Assembly: GCA_938075305.1 (NCBI GenBank)
Contig: CALJGV010000027.1
Span: forward strand, 1 to 53,858
Source of the DNA: an uncultured bacterium
GTDB taxonomy: Bacteria; Planctomycetota; UBA1135; GCA-002686595
Reading direction: 5' to 3'
Length of the DNA stretch: 53,858 nucleotides
Shown here piece after piece: positions 33,773 to 42,653 of this stretch. The position numbers and the translations under genes are program-made. Below the pieces are notes generated by a model, which was not told the DNA's origin, made no database searches, and saw nothing but the letters and a program-made list of their open reading frames with translations. How positions within the stretch are numbered: the stretch's first letter is position 1; every line of letters starts with the position of its first letter.

Positions 33773-35116
33773 ATGACCCGATTCGTTCGCCTCGCCGCCG
33801 CCGCGGCCCTCCTCCTCTGTGCGCCCGCCTTGACGTGGTCGCAGGAGCCGCCGGCTCGCCAGTACTCGCCCGAGCAGATCGACCGGCTCATCGTCCACGC
33901 CCAGTCCGGCTCCGCGGTGATCCGCCCCCAGGCGGCCGAACGCCTGGCGAGGATCGGCAAGCCGGCGGCCGACCGCCTGTATGCGATGGCGGGGACCTCC
34001 CTCGGGGAGCTCGCACTGCTCGGCCCGAGCCTCATCGAGGTGCTCGGTCGCTTCGATGACCCGCGCTTCCGCGCGCTCCTCTGGCCCGCGATGGAGGACG
34101 CCGAGTTCCCCTGGCGGCCGGCCGTCTCCCGCTCCCTGGCCCACCGCCCCCTCCCGGCGGAGTGGGACCGGCTCGTGGGCTTCCTCGAGGATCCCATCGC
34201 GCCCGTTCGGCTCGCCACCCTCGACGCCCTGGCCCTGCTGTCGGGCGAGGACGACGCGGAGCGGGCAACGAGCTTCGATGCGCTCGCCGCCGCGCGCCTC
34301 GGGGACGACAACGACGTGGTCCGCCGCAGGGCCGCCGTGCTCCTCGACGGACGCGGACACAGCCGCGCGCTCCTGTGGCTGCTGGAGGATCTTCAGCGCA
34401 CGGACACCTACTTCGATCTCCCCACGGGCGAGGCCGCCCGCTACGCCGCGGTCAACGCCCTCCAGTCCCTCGACATCGACCTCGCCGGCTTCGAGGCGTT
34501 CGTGCCCCCCAGCGCGGAGCCCAACCAGGTGGCCCTCGCCAGGCTCCGGGAGCGCGTGCTCGCCCGGGCCAGCGCGGCCGAGGCGAAGCTCACCGAGGCC
34601 GCCCGCCAGCTCGTGCCGCGCACCGTCCCCCCCATCGCCCGGGTCGGCGGGCCCGTCGAGGGGGCGCGGCTGGGGCTGCTGCTGAAGTCGTGCCGGCGCG
34701 GGGACTACTACCTGCGCTGGACCGACGACGACCAGCTGATCATCGGGTACGGCAACCCCGCCCGGGTCCAGCTTCCCGAGGGCACCACAGCCCGGCTCAT
34801 GGCCGTCGCCGACGCGGCCCAGGAGGCCAACCCCGGCAAGGTCTACTGGGGCCGCCCGGGCTGCGACATGGAGAGCTTCCGCATGCCCCGGGTCGGCGAA
34901 CCCGCTGACGCGCGTCTCCAGCAGCTCATCCTCTCCAAGGACGAGCGCCCCGCCCCGGACCTGCGCCCCGCGGGCCTCTCGGCACTCGGCGCCGCCATGG
35001 CCGCCTCGATCCCGGGGGACGACGCCCTCGACTCCACGGACCCGCGGACCCGGTCCCTGGCGCGGCGCGTGCGCGGCGCGTTCGCCTCCATCGGCGGGCC
35101 CGTCGAGCCCCGCTGA
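33773..35116 (+). CDS. secreted HEAT-repeat protein
   Basis: 447 residues from ATG 33773; the longer in-frame reading has no signal and overlaps the preceding gene. The N-terminal signal is LAAAAALLLCAPALTWSQ. From residue 30 helical pairs recur with the HEAT signature of Pro/Asp/Arg at repeat starts (SAVIRPQAAERLARIG, IAPVRLATLDALALL, NDVVRRRAAVLLDG), which make a curved scaffold for protein binding. The C-terminal 150 residues (from about 300) lack repeats; GDYYLRWTDDDQLIIGYGN is not recognised. It follows the DUF3299-like gene by 20 bp. Confidence 0.72.
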   Translation: MTRFVRLAAAAALLLCAPALTWSQEPPARQYSPEQIDRLIVHAQSGSAVIRPQAAERLARIGKPAADRLYAMAGTSLGELALLGPSLIEVLGRFDDPRFRALLWPAMEDAEFPWRPAVSRSLAHRPLPAEWDRLVGFLEDPIAPVRLATLDALALLSGEDDAERATSFDALAAARLGDDNDVVRRRAAVLLDGRGHSRALLWLLEDLQRTDTYFDLPTGEAARYAAVNALQSLDIDLAGFEAFVPPSAEPNQVALARLRERVLARASAAEAKLTEAARQLVPRTVPPIARVGGPVEGARLGLLLKSCRRGDYYLRWTDDDQLIIGYGNPARVQLPEGTTARLMAVADAAQEANPGKVYWGRPGCDMESFRMPRVGEPADARLQQLILSKDERPAPDLRPAGLSALGAAMAASIPGDDALDSTDPRTRSLARRVRGAFASIGGPVEPR

Positions 35117-35137
35117 GCAGCCGGGGTCCCGGCCAGC

Positions 35138-36355
35138 TCAGCCCTGCACGACGTCGAGCGAGTGCTCGCCCGTGGCGCGCAGCCGCCGGACGAGCTCGTC
35201 TCCCAGCGCGGTGGTCGGCGTGAGGACGCCGCCCTCGCCGGGCACCAGCGCACGCTCGGTGAGCGCGAGCCCGGTCTCCACGAGGATGCGCACGGTGGCG
35301 GCGTTCCCCGGGTCGCCCCGCATGTCCTGACGGACCTCGAGCTTCCCGCCGTCCGAGAGCGTGAAGTGGGTGGCCGCGCGGGTGAGCCCCCCCGAGAGCA
35401 CCCGCTCCGAGGGTCCCTCCCCGGGCGAGGGGCCGAAGCGCCTGAAGAGCGCCCTGCCCGGAGCCGTGGAGAGCAGGGCCTGACCCGCCCCCAGGGTGAG
35501 GGTCGTGAGCCTGGAGGCCAGCCAGCCCCTGCCGCTGGAGACCGACTGGAACTCGTCGTAGCGGAAGCCCTCCCCCAGCGCCATGGGCGAGCCGCGCTCG
35601 GCGCGCAGATGAGCGGAGCGTTGAACGACACGGCGATTGATGGGCCCCATGAAGAACGGCACCACCCACCGGCCGCCCGCCCCGTCGAACTCGGGCCACT
35701 GCGGGTCCCGTTGGAGCCGACGCTCCTCTGCGGTGGACGCGCGGCCAGGGATCAGCGCGAACGGGTCCGCGAGCTCCCTCGGCGTCGCGGACTCGAAGAT
35801 GTGGAGCACCGACGCGAGGGTCCCGCCGTTGAGGCCGCCGCGGAGCCTGTAGACCGTCCGGCCCGAGGTGAGCTCGAGGCCTCGCGACCTCGCGTGGGCT
35901 GCCGCGAGGTACACGGCGAGGTCGGCGGGCGCGGAGTCGAAGCCCGATGCCGGCACCAGCAGGGCCCCGTTCCGGGTCGCCGCCCCGTGGTGGCGCTCGA
36001 TCACGCGCCGCATCCAGGGGACCTCGCCCGTGAGGTCCGCGTAGTGCGTGGCCGCCGCCGCGCAGGCGTCCACCACCGGGTCGCCGTGGATCGCGAAGGG
36101 GCCAGCGGTGGAAAGCAGCACGCGGGTCGAGCGCGCCATGGCCTCGACCGCCTCGGGGTCGCCCACGTCGGCAAGCACCGTGTCCATGCCGAGCTCGTCG
36201 GCGAGCTCGCGCAGCGGCCCCTCCCGCCGCCCGGCGAGGGCCACCCTCAGCCCGTCCGGGCGAACCGCCGCGAGCCGCCGCGCGGCGCGCTGCCCCGTGA
36301 ACCCCGTCGCCCCGAAGAGCACCAGGTCGAAGCGCCGGCCGTCGGGGTCGCTCAC
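35138..36355 (-). CDS. saccharopine dehydrogenase-like NAD(P)-binding oxidoreductase
   Basis: 405 residues from a GTG at 36355 that overlaps the preceding DUF3299 stop by 4 bp (GTGA), the choice being set by that overlap and by the Rossmann motif close behind it: FGATGFTGQRAARRLA. Further family features are LSTAGPFAIHGDPVVDACAAAATHYADLTGEV and VPASGFDSAPADLAV. Relatives include mycobacterial trans-acting enoyl reductases and eukaryotic saccharopine-dehydrogenase-like oxidoreductases, so the substrate is unclear. It is the distal gene of the putative zinc operon, which is not usual for such operons and may be coincidental. Confidence 0.85.
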   Translation of the reverse strand: MSDPDGRRFDLVLFGATGFTGQRAARRLAAVRPDGLRVALAGRREGPLRELADELGMDTVLADVGDPEAVEAMARSTRVLLSTAGPFAIHGDPVVDACAAAATHYADLTGEVPWMRRVIERHHGAATRNGALLVPASGFDSAPADLAVYLAAAHARSRGLELTSGRTVYRLRGGLNGGTLASVLHIFESATPRELADPFALIPGRASTAEERRLQRDPQWPEFDGAGGRWVVPFFMGPINRRVVQRSAHLRAERGSPMALGEGFRYDEFQSVSSGRGWLASRLTTLTLGAGQALLSTAPGRALFRRFGPSPGEGPSERVLSGGLTRAATHFTLSDGGKLEVRQDMRGDPGNAATVRILVETGLALTERALVPGEGGVLTPTTALGDELVRRLRATGEHSLDVVQG

Positions 36356-37197
36356 TCCTCGTGGGCGTCGGTGGCCTTGATGGCGAAGGCGCCGGTGGCG
36401 TAGCCCGCCTCGTCGCTCTGGCCCGCCAGCTTGAAGGTGCCGCGCACCACCACCGGGACGTAGGCCCAGTAGGTGGTGCCCTCGGGCGCCATGTCCACGT
36501 CCACCCACTCGTCGGGCTCGGGAGCGCCTCCGAAGCAGCACTGCAGGAGGTCCCGTACCAGCATGAAGTGGGGCACCCGGTTCTCGTCCCAGCGCAGGGG
36601 GATCATGTACCCGGTGAGCGCCACCTTCTGTCCGTCGAGGGCGCGGATGCGGTCGGGGAAGTGGATGTCCTCCCCCTCGTACTCCTCCGGGTAGACCAGA
36701 GCGTCCAGGAGCAGATCCTTGTCCGCCTCGGCGAGGGAGAGGTCCCCGTAGCCGATGATCCAGTGCCCCTCGTCGTCCTTGGCCCAGTCGTAGGAGGCCG
36801 GGTCCAGAGGGTCAGCTCCCTCGGCGAGCTCGAAGGGCTCGCTCTTGACCGTGCCGATGCGCAGCGGGTTCTCCGCCAGGGCCTCGGGGGTGAGCATGGC
36901 CGGGTCCACCGACCCCGCGAGCCCCTCGACGCCGGTGATCGTCCGGGCCGCGGCGCGCGCGCGCACGCTGGCCTCCGCGGTGCTCATGGCCTCCGCCCCT
37001 CCCTCGGAGGTGTCGAGGAAGGAGCGCCCCTTCACCTCCTCCGCGGCCTCGCCGGGGCCGGACGTCGCCAACGAGGACCCCGGGGCCACGGTGCTGCCCT
37101 CCGGCTCCCCGCAGCCCGAGGAGAGCTGGAGGGCCGCGAGAGAAATCGCGATCGCGGGCCAGCGGCCCGGGCGACGCTCAGCCCTCGTCCCCGTCAC
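36352..37197 (-). CDS. DUF3299 lipoprotein of a Zrg/PA4066-type operon
   Basis: 281 residues from a GTG at 37197; the ATG at 37242 is rejected because it yields a poly-Thr N-terminus that is only an out-of-frame reading of the neighbour's His/Asp repeats. The chosen start gives VTGTRAERR and a lipobox near ALQLSSGC. The C-terminal half is DUF3299: LDGQKVALTGYMIPLRW, PHFMLVRDLLQCCFGGAPEPDEWVDVDM with a CysCys pair, and a final FAIKATD. The equivalent gene PA4066 in Pseudomonas aeruginosa is in the Zur-regulated PA4063-4066 operon. The overlap of 20 bp with the His-rich gene upstream and 4 bp with the gene downstream implies coupled translation. Confidence 0.78.
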   Translation of the reverse strand: MTGTRAERRPGRWPAIAISLAALQLSSGCGEPEGSTVAPGSSLATSGPGEAAEEVKGRSFLDTSEGGAEAMSTAEASVRARAAARTITGVEGLAGSVDPAMLTPEALAENPLRIGTVKSEPFELAEGADPLDPASYDWAKDDEGHWIIGYGDLSLAEADKDLLLDALVYPEEYEGEDIHFPDRIRALDGQKVALTGYMIPLRWDENRVPHFMLVRDLLQCCFGGAPEPDEWVDVDMAPEGTTYWAYVPVVVRGTFKLAGQSDEAGYATGAFAIKATDAHEE

Positions 37198-37765
37198 CCT
37201 CGCCTTCGTGGTCGTGGTCGTGGTCGTCGCCATCGTGGTCATGGCCCTCTCCTTCGGCGGGGAGGTCGTAGTCGAACTTGACGTCCGTGAAGTCCGTCCC
37301 GAGGACGTTGACCGAGCGAATCAGCCCGTGGAAATGGTGCGCCCCCACGAGCGCCTCGTCGCTGGCGACGAAGTGGGAGGAGTCCCCCACGGTCTCCCCG
37401 GAGAGCTTGCTCTCCTGCGCGAGGAGCTCGAGCTCCAGGGGCTGGTCGGCGTGCATGTCGATGGAGACAACCACCGACTTCGAGGGGGACCGGACGGACT
37501 TCTCCGCGTGCCCGCCCCAGGTGTACATGGTGAGCTGCCCCTTCTCCGGATCGAGGATGAACTCCGCGTTGGCGAAGTGATCCCCCAGCTCCACGAGGAT
37601 CCCGCCCTCGTCGGCGTGCGGAGCCACGTGAACGTGAACTTCGTGCGAGTGGTCGTCGGCGTCTCCGTGATCGTGGTCATGATCGCTGGCCCCTCCGCAG
37701 GAGACGAGGGCCGCATAGGAGACGAGGAGGATCGAGGCGCCGAGGCGCTTGGGTTGAATGGGCAT
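37178..37765 (-). CDS. His-rich metal-binding lipoprotein (ZrgA/PA4063-like)
   Basis: 195 residues from ATG 37765; an ATG 30 nt upstream is less likely as the signal (LGASILLVSYAALVSC, lipid Cys28) is better placed from 37765. Two metal-binding patches flank the body: HDHDHGDADDHSHEVHVHV after the Cys, and a run of His/Asp/Glu at the C-terminus. The middle (ILVELGDHFANAEFILD, LTMYTWGGHAEKSV) suggests a ZrgA-like fold. It is likely to bind zinc in the periplasm and pass it to, or regulate, the ABC module encoded just upstream. Assignment rests on composition and on operon context; specific metal is not proven. Confidence 0.78.
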   Translation of the reverse strand: MPIQPKRLGASILLVSYAALVSCGGASDHDHDHGDADDHSHEVHVHVAPHADEGGILVELGDHFANAEFILDPEKGQLTMYTWGGHAEKSVRSPSKSVVVSIDMHADQPLELELLAQESKLSGETVGDSSHFVASDEALVGAHHFHGLIRSVNVLGTDFTDVKFDYDLPAEGEGHDHDGDDHDHDHEGEGDGDEG

Positions 37766-37797
37766 GAAAGTGTCCGTGTGAGGGGGTGGCGCCAAGA

Positions 37798-39039
37798 CTA
37801 CGCGAGGGTCCGCGCCACGTCCGTGGAATAGGCCTTGATGGCCGGAATCACGCCTGCGAGCGCCCCGACGGCGACCATGCCCAGGGGCGTCCAGAGGAGC
37901 GAAGGGTGCACCGAGGTGACGTCAAGCACCACCCCGGTCTGCTCGCGGATGATCATGGCGGACCCGAACAGGATCCCGCCGTAGACGAGGTACCCCACCA
38001 GGCTCCCGAGCAGGGCGATGGAGCTGGCTTCGAGGACGATGGCCGAGAAGACCGTCCCCTTGCGGGCGCCAAGGGCGCGCAGGATCGCGAACTCCCGCCG
38101 CCGTTCGTTCATGGTGTTGTAGATGCTCGCCAGGAGGCCGAAGCCCGCGACCACCACCACGAGGTAGGCCACGTAGAGCAGCACCTTCGTGATCCACCCG
38201 ATCTTCAGGAAGAAGGTGCCGAGCACCGACGCGATGGGCCAGGCCAAGGTCGCCGAGTCCCCGCGTCGGATCTCGTCTTGCATGAACTTGCCGCGGATAG
38301 GGCTCGAGTACTTCAGCATGACCGCCGAGACCTCCTTCCACTCGTCGGGGATCGCGGCCCCGCGCTCCACCTCCTCGGTCCCGCCGGCGAGCTTGTGCCC
38401 GTCCATGCGGAAGATGCCCTCGATCGGGATCCAGATCACGCCGTCGTTGGCGGTGTTGGTGGGCTCGAGGACGCCCGTGATCCTGTAGAGCTCCTGGTGG
38501 GGCGCCGAGCCCGGCATGTACTGAAGGCCGTGGTACGGACGGAAGGTGTCCCCCCGCTTAAGGCCCAGCTTCTCCGCCACGACGCTGCCGAGGACGGCCT
38601 CCTGGTAGCCCTCGTCGAAGGGCTGGCCGTCGCCCTGGAACCGGAACTTCTGGCCGTTCTGGAACTCGAACACTTCGAAGATCTCGCGCGTGGTGCCGAC
38701 GATCCGGTAACCGTAGAGGTTGTCGCCCAGGGCGTAGGGGATCGCGTAGCGCACGTCGCCCCGGCCCTTGACCTCCTGGTAGAGGCTCCAGGGGATGTTC
38801 CCCGGCGAGGTCTCCAGGTGGAAGACGGTGTTGAGCACGAGCTGGAGTTGGCTCCCCTTGGCGCCCAGCACCGCGTCATACCCGATGTCGCCGCCCGTGA
38901 AGGCGGTCCGCGACTGCTCGGACACGGTGAACACGCTCATCACCAGCCCGCTGGCGAGGCCCGCGGAGACGACGGTGATGACGGTCGACAGAAGGTGCTG
39001 CCGGAGCGAGCGCGCGACGATGAAGAGGAGCGACCTCAC
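37798..39039 (-). CDS. FtsX/MacB-type ABC permease
   Basis: 413 residues. One TM segment near the N-terminus (LLSTVITVVSAGLASGLVMSV) precedes a large periplasmic domain (about 45-275), and three TM segments follow (about 275-410: VLLYVAYLVVVVAGFGLLASIYN, then ALLGSLVGYLVYGGILF, then GMVAVGALAGVIPAIKAY), which is the FtsX/LolE architecture. The motif NERRREFAILRALGARK between TM segments is diagnostic. It overlaps the ATPase gene by 4 bp. In the Zrg-like operons the equivalent permease is PA4065. Such permeases usually drive mechanotransmission rather than ion import. Confidence 0.9.
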   Translation of the reverse strand: MRSLLFIVARSLRQHLLSTVITVVSAGLASGLVMSVFTVSEQSRTAFTGGDIGYDAVLGAKGSQLQLVLNTVFHLETSPGNIPWSLYQEVKGRGDVRYAIPYALGDNLYGYRIVGTTREIFEVFEFQNGQKFRFQGDGQPFDEGYQEAVLGSVVAEKLGLKRGDTFRPYHGLQYMPGSAPHQELYRITGVLEPTNTANDGVIWIPIEGIFRMDGHKLAGGTEEVERGAAIPDEWKEVSAVMLKYSSPIRGKFMQDEIRRGDSATLAWPIASVLGTFFLKIGWITKVLLYVAYLVVVVAGFGLLASIYNTMNERRREFAILRALGARKGTVFSAIVLEASSIALLGSLVGYLVYGGILFGSAMIIREQTGVVLDVTSVHPSLLWTPLGMVAVGALAGVIPAIKAYSTDVARTLA

Positions 39040-39722
39040 GAGCCCTGGGGCTCCTGGGCCATGGCCCGGTTGAGGGTGGCGAAGTCGAGGGCGTCGCCGA
39101 AGTCGTCGAGCACGCGCGGGTCGTGGCTGACGCAGATGAGCGCCGCACCCTGCTCACGGCAGAGGTCGCGCAGGAGCCCGAGCGCCTCGAGCGCGTAGCG
39201 CGGGTCCAGGTTGCCGGTCGGCTCGTCGGCGAGGACCAGCCGCGGTCGGTTGGCGAGCGCGCGCGCCAGCGCCACGCGCTGCTGCTGGCCGATGGAGAGC
39301 TGGGCGGGGCGGTGCCCCATCCGGTCCGAGAGCCCGAGCCGCTCCAGCAAGGAGCTCGCGAACTCGCGGTCCGGTCCAGGGCCAAACATCATCCCGAGGG
39401 TGACATTCTCCAGAGCGGTGTACCCGCCGAGCAGGTTGAAGGTCTGGAAGACATAGCCGAGCTCCCGGGCGCGCCACGCGTCCCGCTTCGCCTCGCCCAG
39501 GCCCGACACCACCTCGCCGTCCCAGACGACCTCGCCGGAGGTGGGCGCGAGGAGCCCGGCGATGATGTTCAGGAAGGTGGTCTTCCCGGACCCGCTCGTG
39601 CCAGCGATGGCGACCTGCTCGCCCGCGTCCACATCGAAGGAGGGCACGTCAACGATCAGCTGATCGTCTCCATCGGGGGCCCGGAAGGCCCTGCGGACGT
39701 CGCGGAGTTCGAGGAGGGGCAT
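39036..39722 (-). CDS. ABC transporter ATP-binding subunit (LolD/MacB-like)
   Basis: 228 residues with all ATPase motifs: Walker [10 protein letters not shown] (41-49), Q-loop [13 protein letters not shown], signature LSIGQQQR, Walker [14 protein letters not shown] and H-loop CVSHDP. The sequence type is that of LolD/MacB ATPases that partner FtsX-like permeases. First gene of the five-gene operon. TAGAAT lies 7 nt before the ATG, so the transcript may be nearly leaderless; a Zur box could not be recognised by eye. Confidence 0.92.
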   Translation of the reverse strand: MPLLELRDVRRAFRAPDGDDQLIVDVPSFDVDAGEQVAIAGTSGSGKTTFLNIIAGLLAPTSGEVVWDGEVVSGLGEAKRDAWRARELGYVFQTFNLLGGYTALENVTLGMMFGPGPDREFASSLLERLGLSDRMGHRPAQLSIGQQQRVALARALANRPRLVLADEPTGNLDPRYALEALGLLRDLCREQGAALICVSHDPRVLDDFGDALDFATLNRAMAQEPQGS

Positions 39723-39729
39723 GGCCGAG

Positions 39730-39735
39730 ATTCTA
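39730..39735 (-). promoter_or_regulatory. putative -10 of the zinc-type operon (near-leaderless)
   Basis: TAGAAT on the minus strand with 7 nt before the ATG A at 39722. Transcription from this box would start at or within a base of the start codon. No strong -35. Confidence 0.3.
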
Positions 39736-39806
39736 GAAGCCCCGCCCCCGGACGGAACCGCTCTACAGGACCCTAACCGGATTCGCCGCCGGGCGAGGGC
39801 GCGAGC

Positions 39807-40622
39807 TCAGAGGTGGGGTCCCGGATCGGGCAGCCCGTCCTCGGTGAGCTTCGTGGTGATGTACTCCACCGCCTCGTCCACGGAGTCGGTCTGGAAGAAC
39901 AGGTCGATGTCGTCGGGCGAGATCGTGCCGAACTCGATCAGCGTTTCGAAGTTGATGACCTTCGACCAGAACTCCTTGCCGAACAGGACGATGGGCAAGG
40001 CCTTCTTGATCTTGAGGGTCTGGACGAGGGTGACCACCTCCATGAACTCGTCCAGGGTCCCAAAGCCCCCCGGCATCACGACGATCGCCTTGGCGAGGTA
40101 CGTGAACCAGAACTTGCGCATGAAGAAGTAGTGGAACTCCAGCGACAGGCCGTCGGTGATGTGCGGGTTGTCGTTCTGCTCGAAGGGCAGGCTGATGTTG
40201 AGCCCGACGTTGAGGCCGTCCGCCTCCGACGCGCCGCGGTTGGCCGCCTCCATGATCCCCGGGCCGCCGCCGGAGCAGATGACGAAGCGCTGCCGGCCCT
40301 CCTCGAGGCCCTTGGCCCACTCCGTGAGCTTGAAGGACAGCTCTCGAGCCGCCTCGTAGTAGGCAGACATGCGCAGGTCCCGCTCGGCCTTCGCCACGTC
40401 ACCCCCGGAGGCCTTCGCCTCCTCGAGGCCCTTCTCTGCGTCGTCCCTGGGGAGGAGCCGCGCGGAGCCGAAGACCACGATCGTGTCCTCGATCTCCTTC
40501 TCCTCGAAGCGCGCCTCGGGCTCGAGGTACTCGGCCAGGATCCGCAGGGGGCGGGCGGTCCGGCTGTGGATCCAGGGGAGGTTCTCGTACGCCTTCACGG
40601 CGCGATAGCGACTGTCTGACAT
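39807..40622 (-). CDS. LOG-family / TIGR00730 Rossmann-fold protein
   Basis: 271 residues, longer than cytokinin-activating LOG proteins (about 190) and of the TIGR00730 long type. It has the family hallmark PGGFGTLDE at 184-192 and the nucleotide-loop SGGGPGIMEAANRGA at 117-131. LOG enzymes act as phosphoribohydrolases on nucleoside monophosphates; many TIGR00730 members are of unknown role. It lies 84 bp upstream of the ABC ATPase gene, so co-transcription is possible but not proven. Confidence 0.88.
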   Translation of the reverse strand: MSDSRYRAVKAYENLPWIHSRTARPLRILAEYLEPEARFEEKEIEDTIVVFGSARLLPRDDAEKGLEEAKASGGDVAKAERDLRMSAYYEAARELSFKLTEWAKGLEEGRQRFVICSGGGPGIMEAANRGASEADGLNVGLNISLPFEQNDNPHITDGLSLEFHYFFMRKFWFTYLAKAIVVMPGGFGTLDEFMEVVTLVQTLKIKKALPIVLFGKEFWSKVINFETLIEFGTISPDDIDLFFQTDSVDEAVEYITTKLTEDGLPDPGPHL

Positions 40623-40675
40623 GCCAGGAGTCTGGCGCCCGGCACTCCAAGAGGCCAGAGATCTCGACGGGCTCC

Positions 40676-40681
40676 TAGACT
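40676..40681 (+). promoter_or_regulatory. putative -10 giving a leaderless abgT-like mRNA
   Basis: TAGACT with 6 nt before the ATG at 40688, so the predicted transcription start coincides with the start codon. No clear -35 is visible. Confidence 0.3.
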
Positions 40682-40687
40682 CTTCAC

Positions 40688-42316
40688 ATGACCCAACCCA
40701 CCTCTGCAGGTCCCGGCGACGCCCCGCCGAAGCGGCGCGGCGTCTTCGCCACGTTCCTCAGCATCGTGGAGAGGCTGGGCAACCTGCTCCCCCACCCGGT
40801 GACGCTCTTCGCGATCTTCGCGGCGGGGATCGTGCTCCTGAGCGGGCTCGCTTCCTGGCTCGACCTGTCCGTGGAGGACATCCGGCCGGACACCAAGGGA
40901 GACGAGATCCGGGCCGTGAGCCTGATGTCCGCGGAGGGGCTGCGGCGGATCTCCATGGGCCTGGTGACCAACTTCACCGGGTTCGCTCCCCTGGGGACGG
41001 TCCTGGTGGCCTTGCTGGGGGTCGGGGTCGCCGAGCGGTCCGGCCTGCTCTCCGCCGCCATCCGCGCCCTGGTGCTAGCGGCGCCGAGGCGGCTCCTGAC
41101 GCCGACGATCGTGCTCGCGGCGGTCCTCTCCAACACCGCCTCGGAGATGGGCTACGTGGTGCTGATCCCCCTCGCGGCCGTGATCTACCACTCGGTCGGG
41201 CGGCATCCCTTCGTCGGCCTCGCCGCCGCCTTCGCCGGCGTGAGCGGCGGGTACAGCGCCAACCTGTTCATCGGGACGGTCGACCCCCTGCTGGCCGGGA
41301 TCACGACCGAGGCCGCCGCCATCGTCGGCGGGGCGGACTACGAGCCGGGCGGCTCCAAGGAGGTGCTGGCCACGGCCAACTGGTACTTCATGGCCGTCAG
41401 CACCCTGATGATCACCGTGCTGGGCACCCTGGTCACCGAGCGCCTCGTGGCGCCGTGGCTCGGGGAGTACGACGAGTCCGCGGCGGAGGACGGGGCCCTG
41501 GAGGCCAGCCAGGACGGGCTCCAGCCCCTCGACGCCCGCGAGAAGCGGGCCCTCCGCTGGGCGGGCATCACCCTCGCCGGCCTGATCGCCGTGCTGCTGG
41601 CCCTCGTGCTTCCCGAGGGCGGCGCGTTCCGCGCACCCGGGGCGGCGGTGGACGCCACCTTCGTGGAGAAGATCCGCCCGGCCCTGAAGAGCGTGGTGGC
41701 CCTCATCTTCGTGTTCTTCATCGTCCCCGCCGTGGTCTACGGCCGGATCGCCGGGACCATGCGGACCGACCGCGACGTCATCGACGGGATGTCCAAGGCC
41801 ATGTCCTCCATGGGGCTCTACATGGTGCTGGTGTTCTTCGCCGCCCAGTTCGTGGCCTTCTTCAAGTGGACGAACCTCGGCCTCATCCTCGCCATCTCCG
41901 GGGCGAACTTCATCGAGAGCGCCAACCTCTCGGGGCCGATCATCTTCCTGCCCTTCATCCTGATGTGCTGCTTCGTCAACCTGATGCTGGGCAGCGCGTC
42001 GGCGCAGTGGGCCATCACGGCGCCCATCTTCGTGCCGATGCTGATGCTCTCGGACTACACGCCGGAGGTCATCCAGGCGGCGTACCGCATCGGGGACAGC
42101 ACCACCAACCCCATCACGCCGATGATGAGCTACTTCGGGCTCATCCTCGCCTTCGCGACGAGGTACGACCGCAAACTCGGGATCGGCACCATCGTGGCGA
42201 CCATGCTCCCGTACTCCATGGCGTTCCTCACCGGGTGGATCGCACTCTTCTACACCTGGGTCTTCGTCCTCGGCTTTCCCGTCGGGCCCGGCACGGAGCT
42301 CTACCTCCAGCCGTGA
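40688..42316 (+). CDS. AbgT-family transporter
   Basis: 542 residues with about 11 predicted membrane segments. Family motifs are the N-terminal VERLGNLLPHPVTLFAIFA, AERSGLLSAAIR, SNTASEMGYVVLIPLAA, AFAGVSGGYSANLFIG, and the C-terminal ITAPIFVPMLMLSDYTPEVIQAAYRIGDS with NPITPMMSYF. The family includes E. coli AbgT (p-aminobenzoyl-glutamate uptake) and MtrF/YdaH, which export p-aminobenzoate or sulfonamides. Direction and substrate are therefore uncertain. It is divergent from the LOG-family gene. A predicted -10 box is so close to the ATG that the transcript may be leaderless. Confidence 0.93.
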   Translation: MTQPTSAGPGDAPPKRRGVFATFLSIVERLGNLLPHPVTLFAIFAAGIVLLSGLASWLDLSVEDIRPDTKGDEIRAVSLMSAEGLRRISMGLVTNFTGFAPLGTVLVALLGVGVAERSGLLSAAIRALVLAAPRRLLTPTIVLAAVLSNTASEMGYVVLIPLAAVIYHSVGRHPFVGLAAAFAGVSGGYSANLFIGTVDPLLAGITTEAAAIVGGADYEPGGSKEVLATANWYFMAVSTLMITVLGTLVTERLVAPWLGEYDESAAEDGALEASQDGLQPLDAREKRALRWAGITLAGLIAVLLALVLPEGGAFRAPGAAVDATFVEKIRPALKSVVALIFVFFIVPAVVYGRIAGTMRTDRDVIDGMSKAMSSMGLYMVLVFFAAQFVAFFKWTNLGLILAISGANFIESANLSGPIIFLPFILMCCFVNLMLGSASAQWAITAPIFVPMLMLSDYTPEVIQAAYRIGDSTTNPITPMMSYFGLILAFATRYDRKLGIGTIVATMLPYSMAFLTGWIALFYTWVFVLGFPVGPGTELYLQP

Positions 42317-42347
42317 AGGGACAGGGCCCGGCGGTCGACGAAGGCCG

Positions 42348-42653
42348 TCAGTCCTCGTGACGCTGAGAACGGTCGTCGACCTTCTTCTGCGCCTTCTTGA
42401 AGAGGTCGTCCAGGTCGCGGGTGCGGGACTTCTCCCGGCTCAGCGCGCTGTCGAAGGCATCCTCGCTGCGTGACCCTCGGTCCGTCACCGTGCGTGCGGC
42501 GGCGTCCCATCGCTTGCCGTCCTGGACCGGTTTGCCGAACTCGTCGAGCGAGGCCTTCGGCGCATGTCGGAGCACCGTCTGTGTCCGAACGTCGATCAAG
42601 AGACGGGACTCGCAGCACGGGCAGTCGATTTCGATTTCCTTCATTTTGACCAT
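42348..42653 (-). CDS. small zinc-ribbon-like hypothetical protein
   Basis: 101 residues from ATG 42653; an alternative ATG at 42644 gives MKEIEIDCPCCES and is also acceptable. The N-terminus holds CPCCES, half a zinc knuckle, within a short beta strand pair (IEIDCPCCESRLLIDVRTQ), which I recall at the start of many small bacterial proteins of unknown function. The rest is charged and helical (SALSREKSRTRDLDDLFKKAQKKVDD). No further Cys pair closes the zinc site, so dimerisation or a second partner would be needed. It converges with the AbgT gene. Confidence 0.7.
   Translation of the reverse strand: MVKMKEIEIDCPCCESRLLIDVRTQTVLRHAPKASLDEFGKPVQDGKRWDAAARTVTDRGSRSEDAFDSALSREKSRTRDLDDLFKKAQKKVDDRSQRHED

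Noticed and set aside
37198..37242. ATG start of the DUF3299 lipoprotein giving a poly-Thr N-terminus
   Set aside because: The Thr run is an out-of-frame reading of the upstream gene's His/Asp repeats; the GTG at 37197 yields a normal lipoprotein signal.
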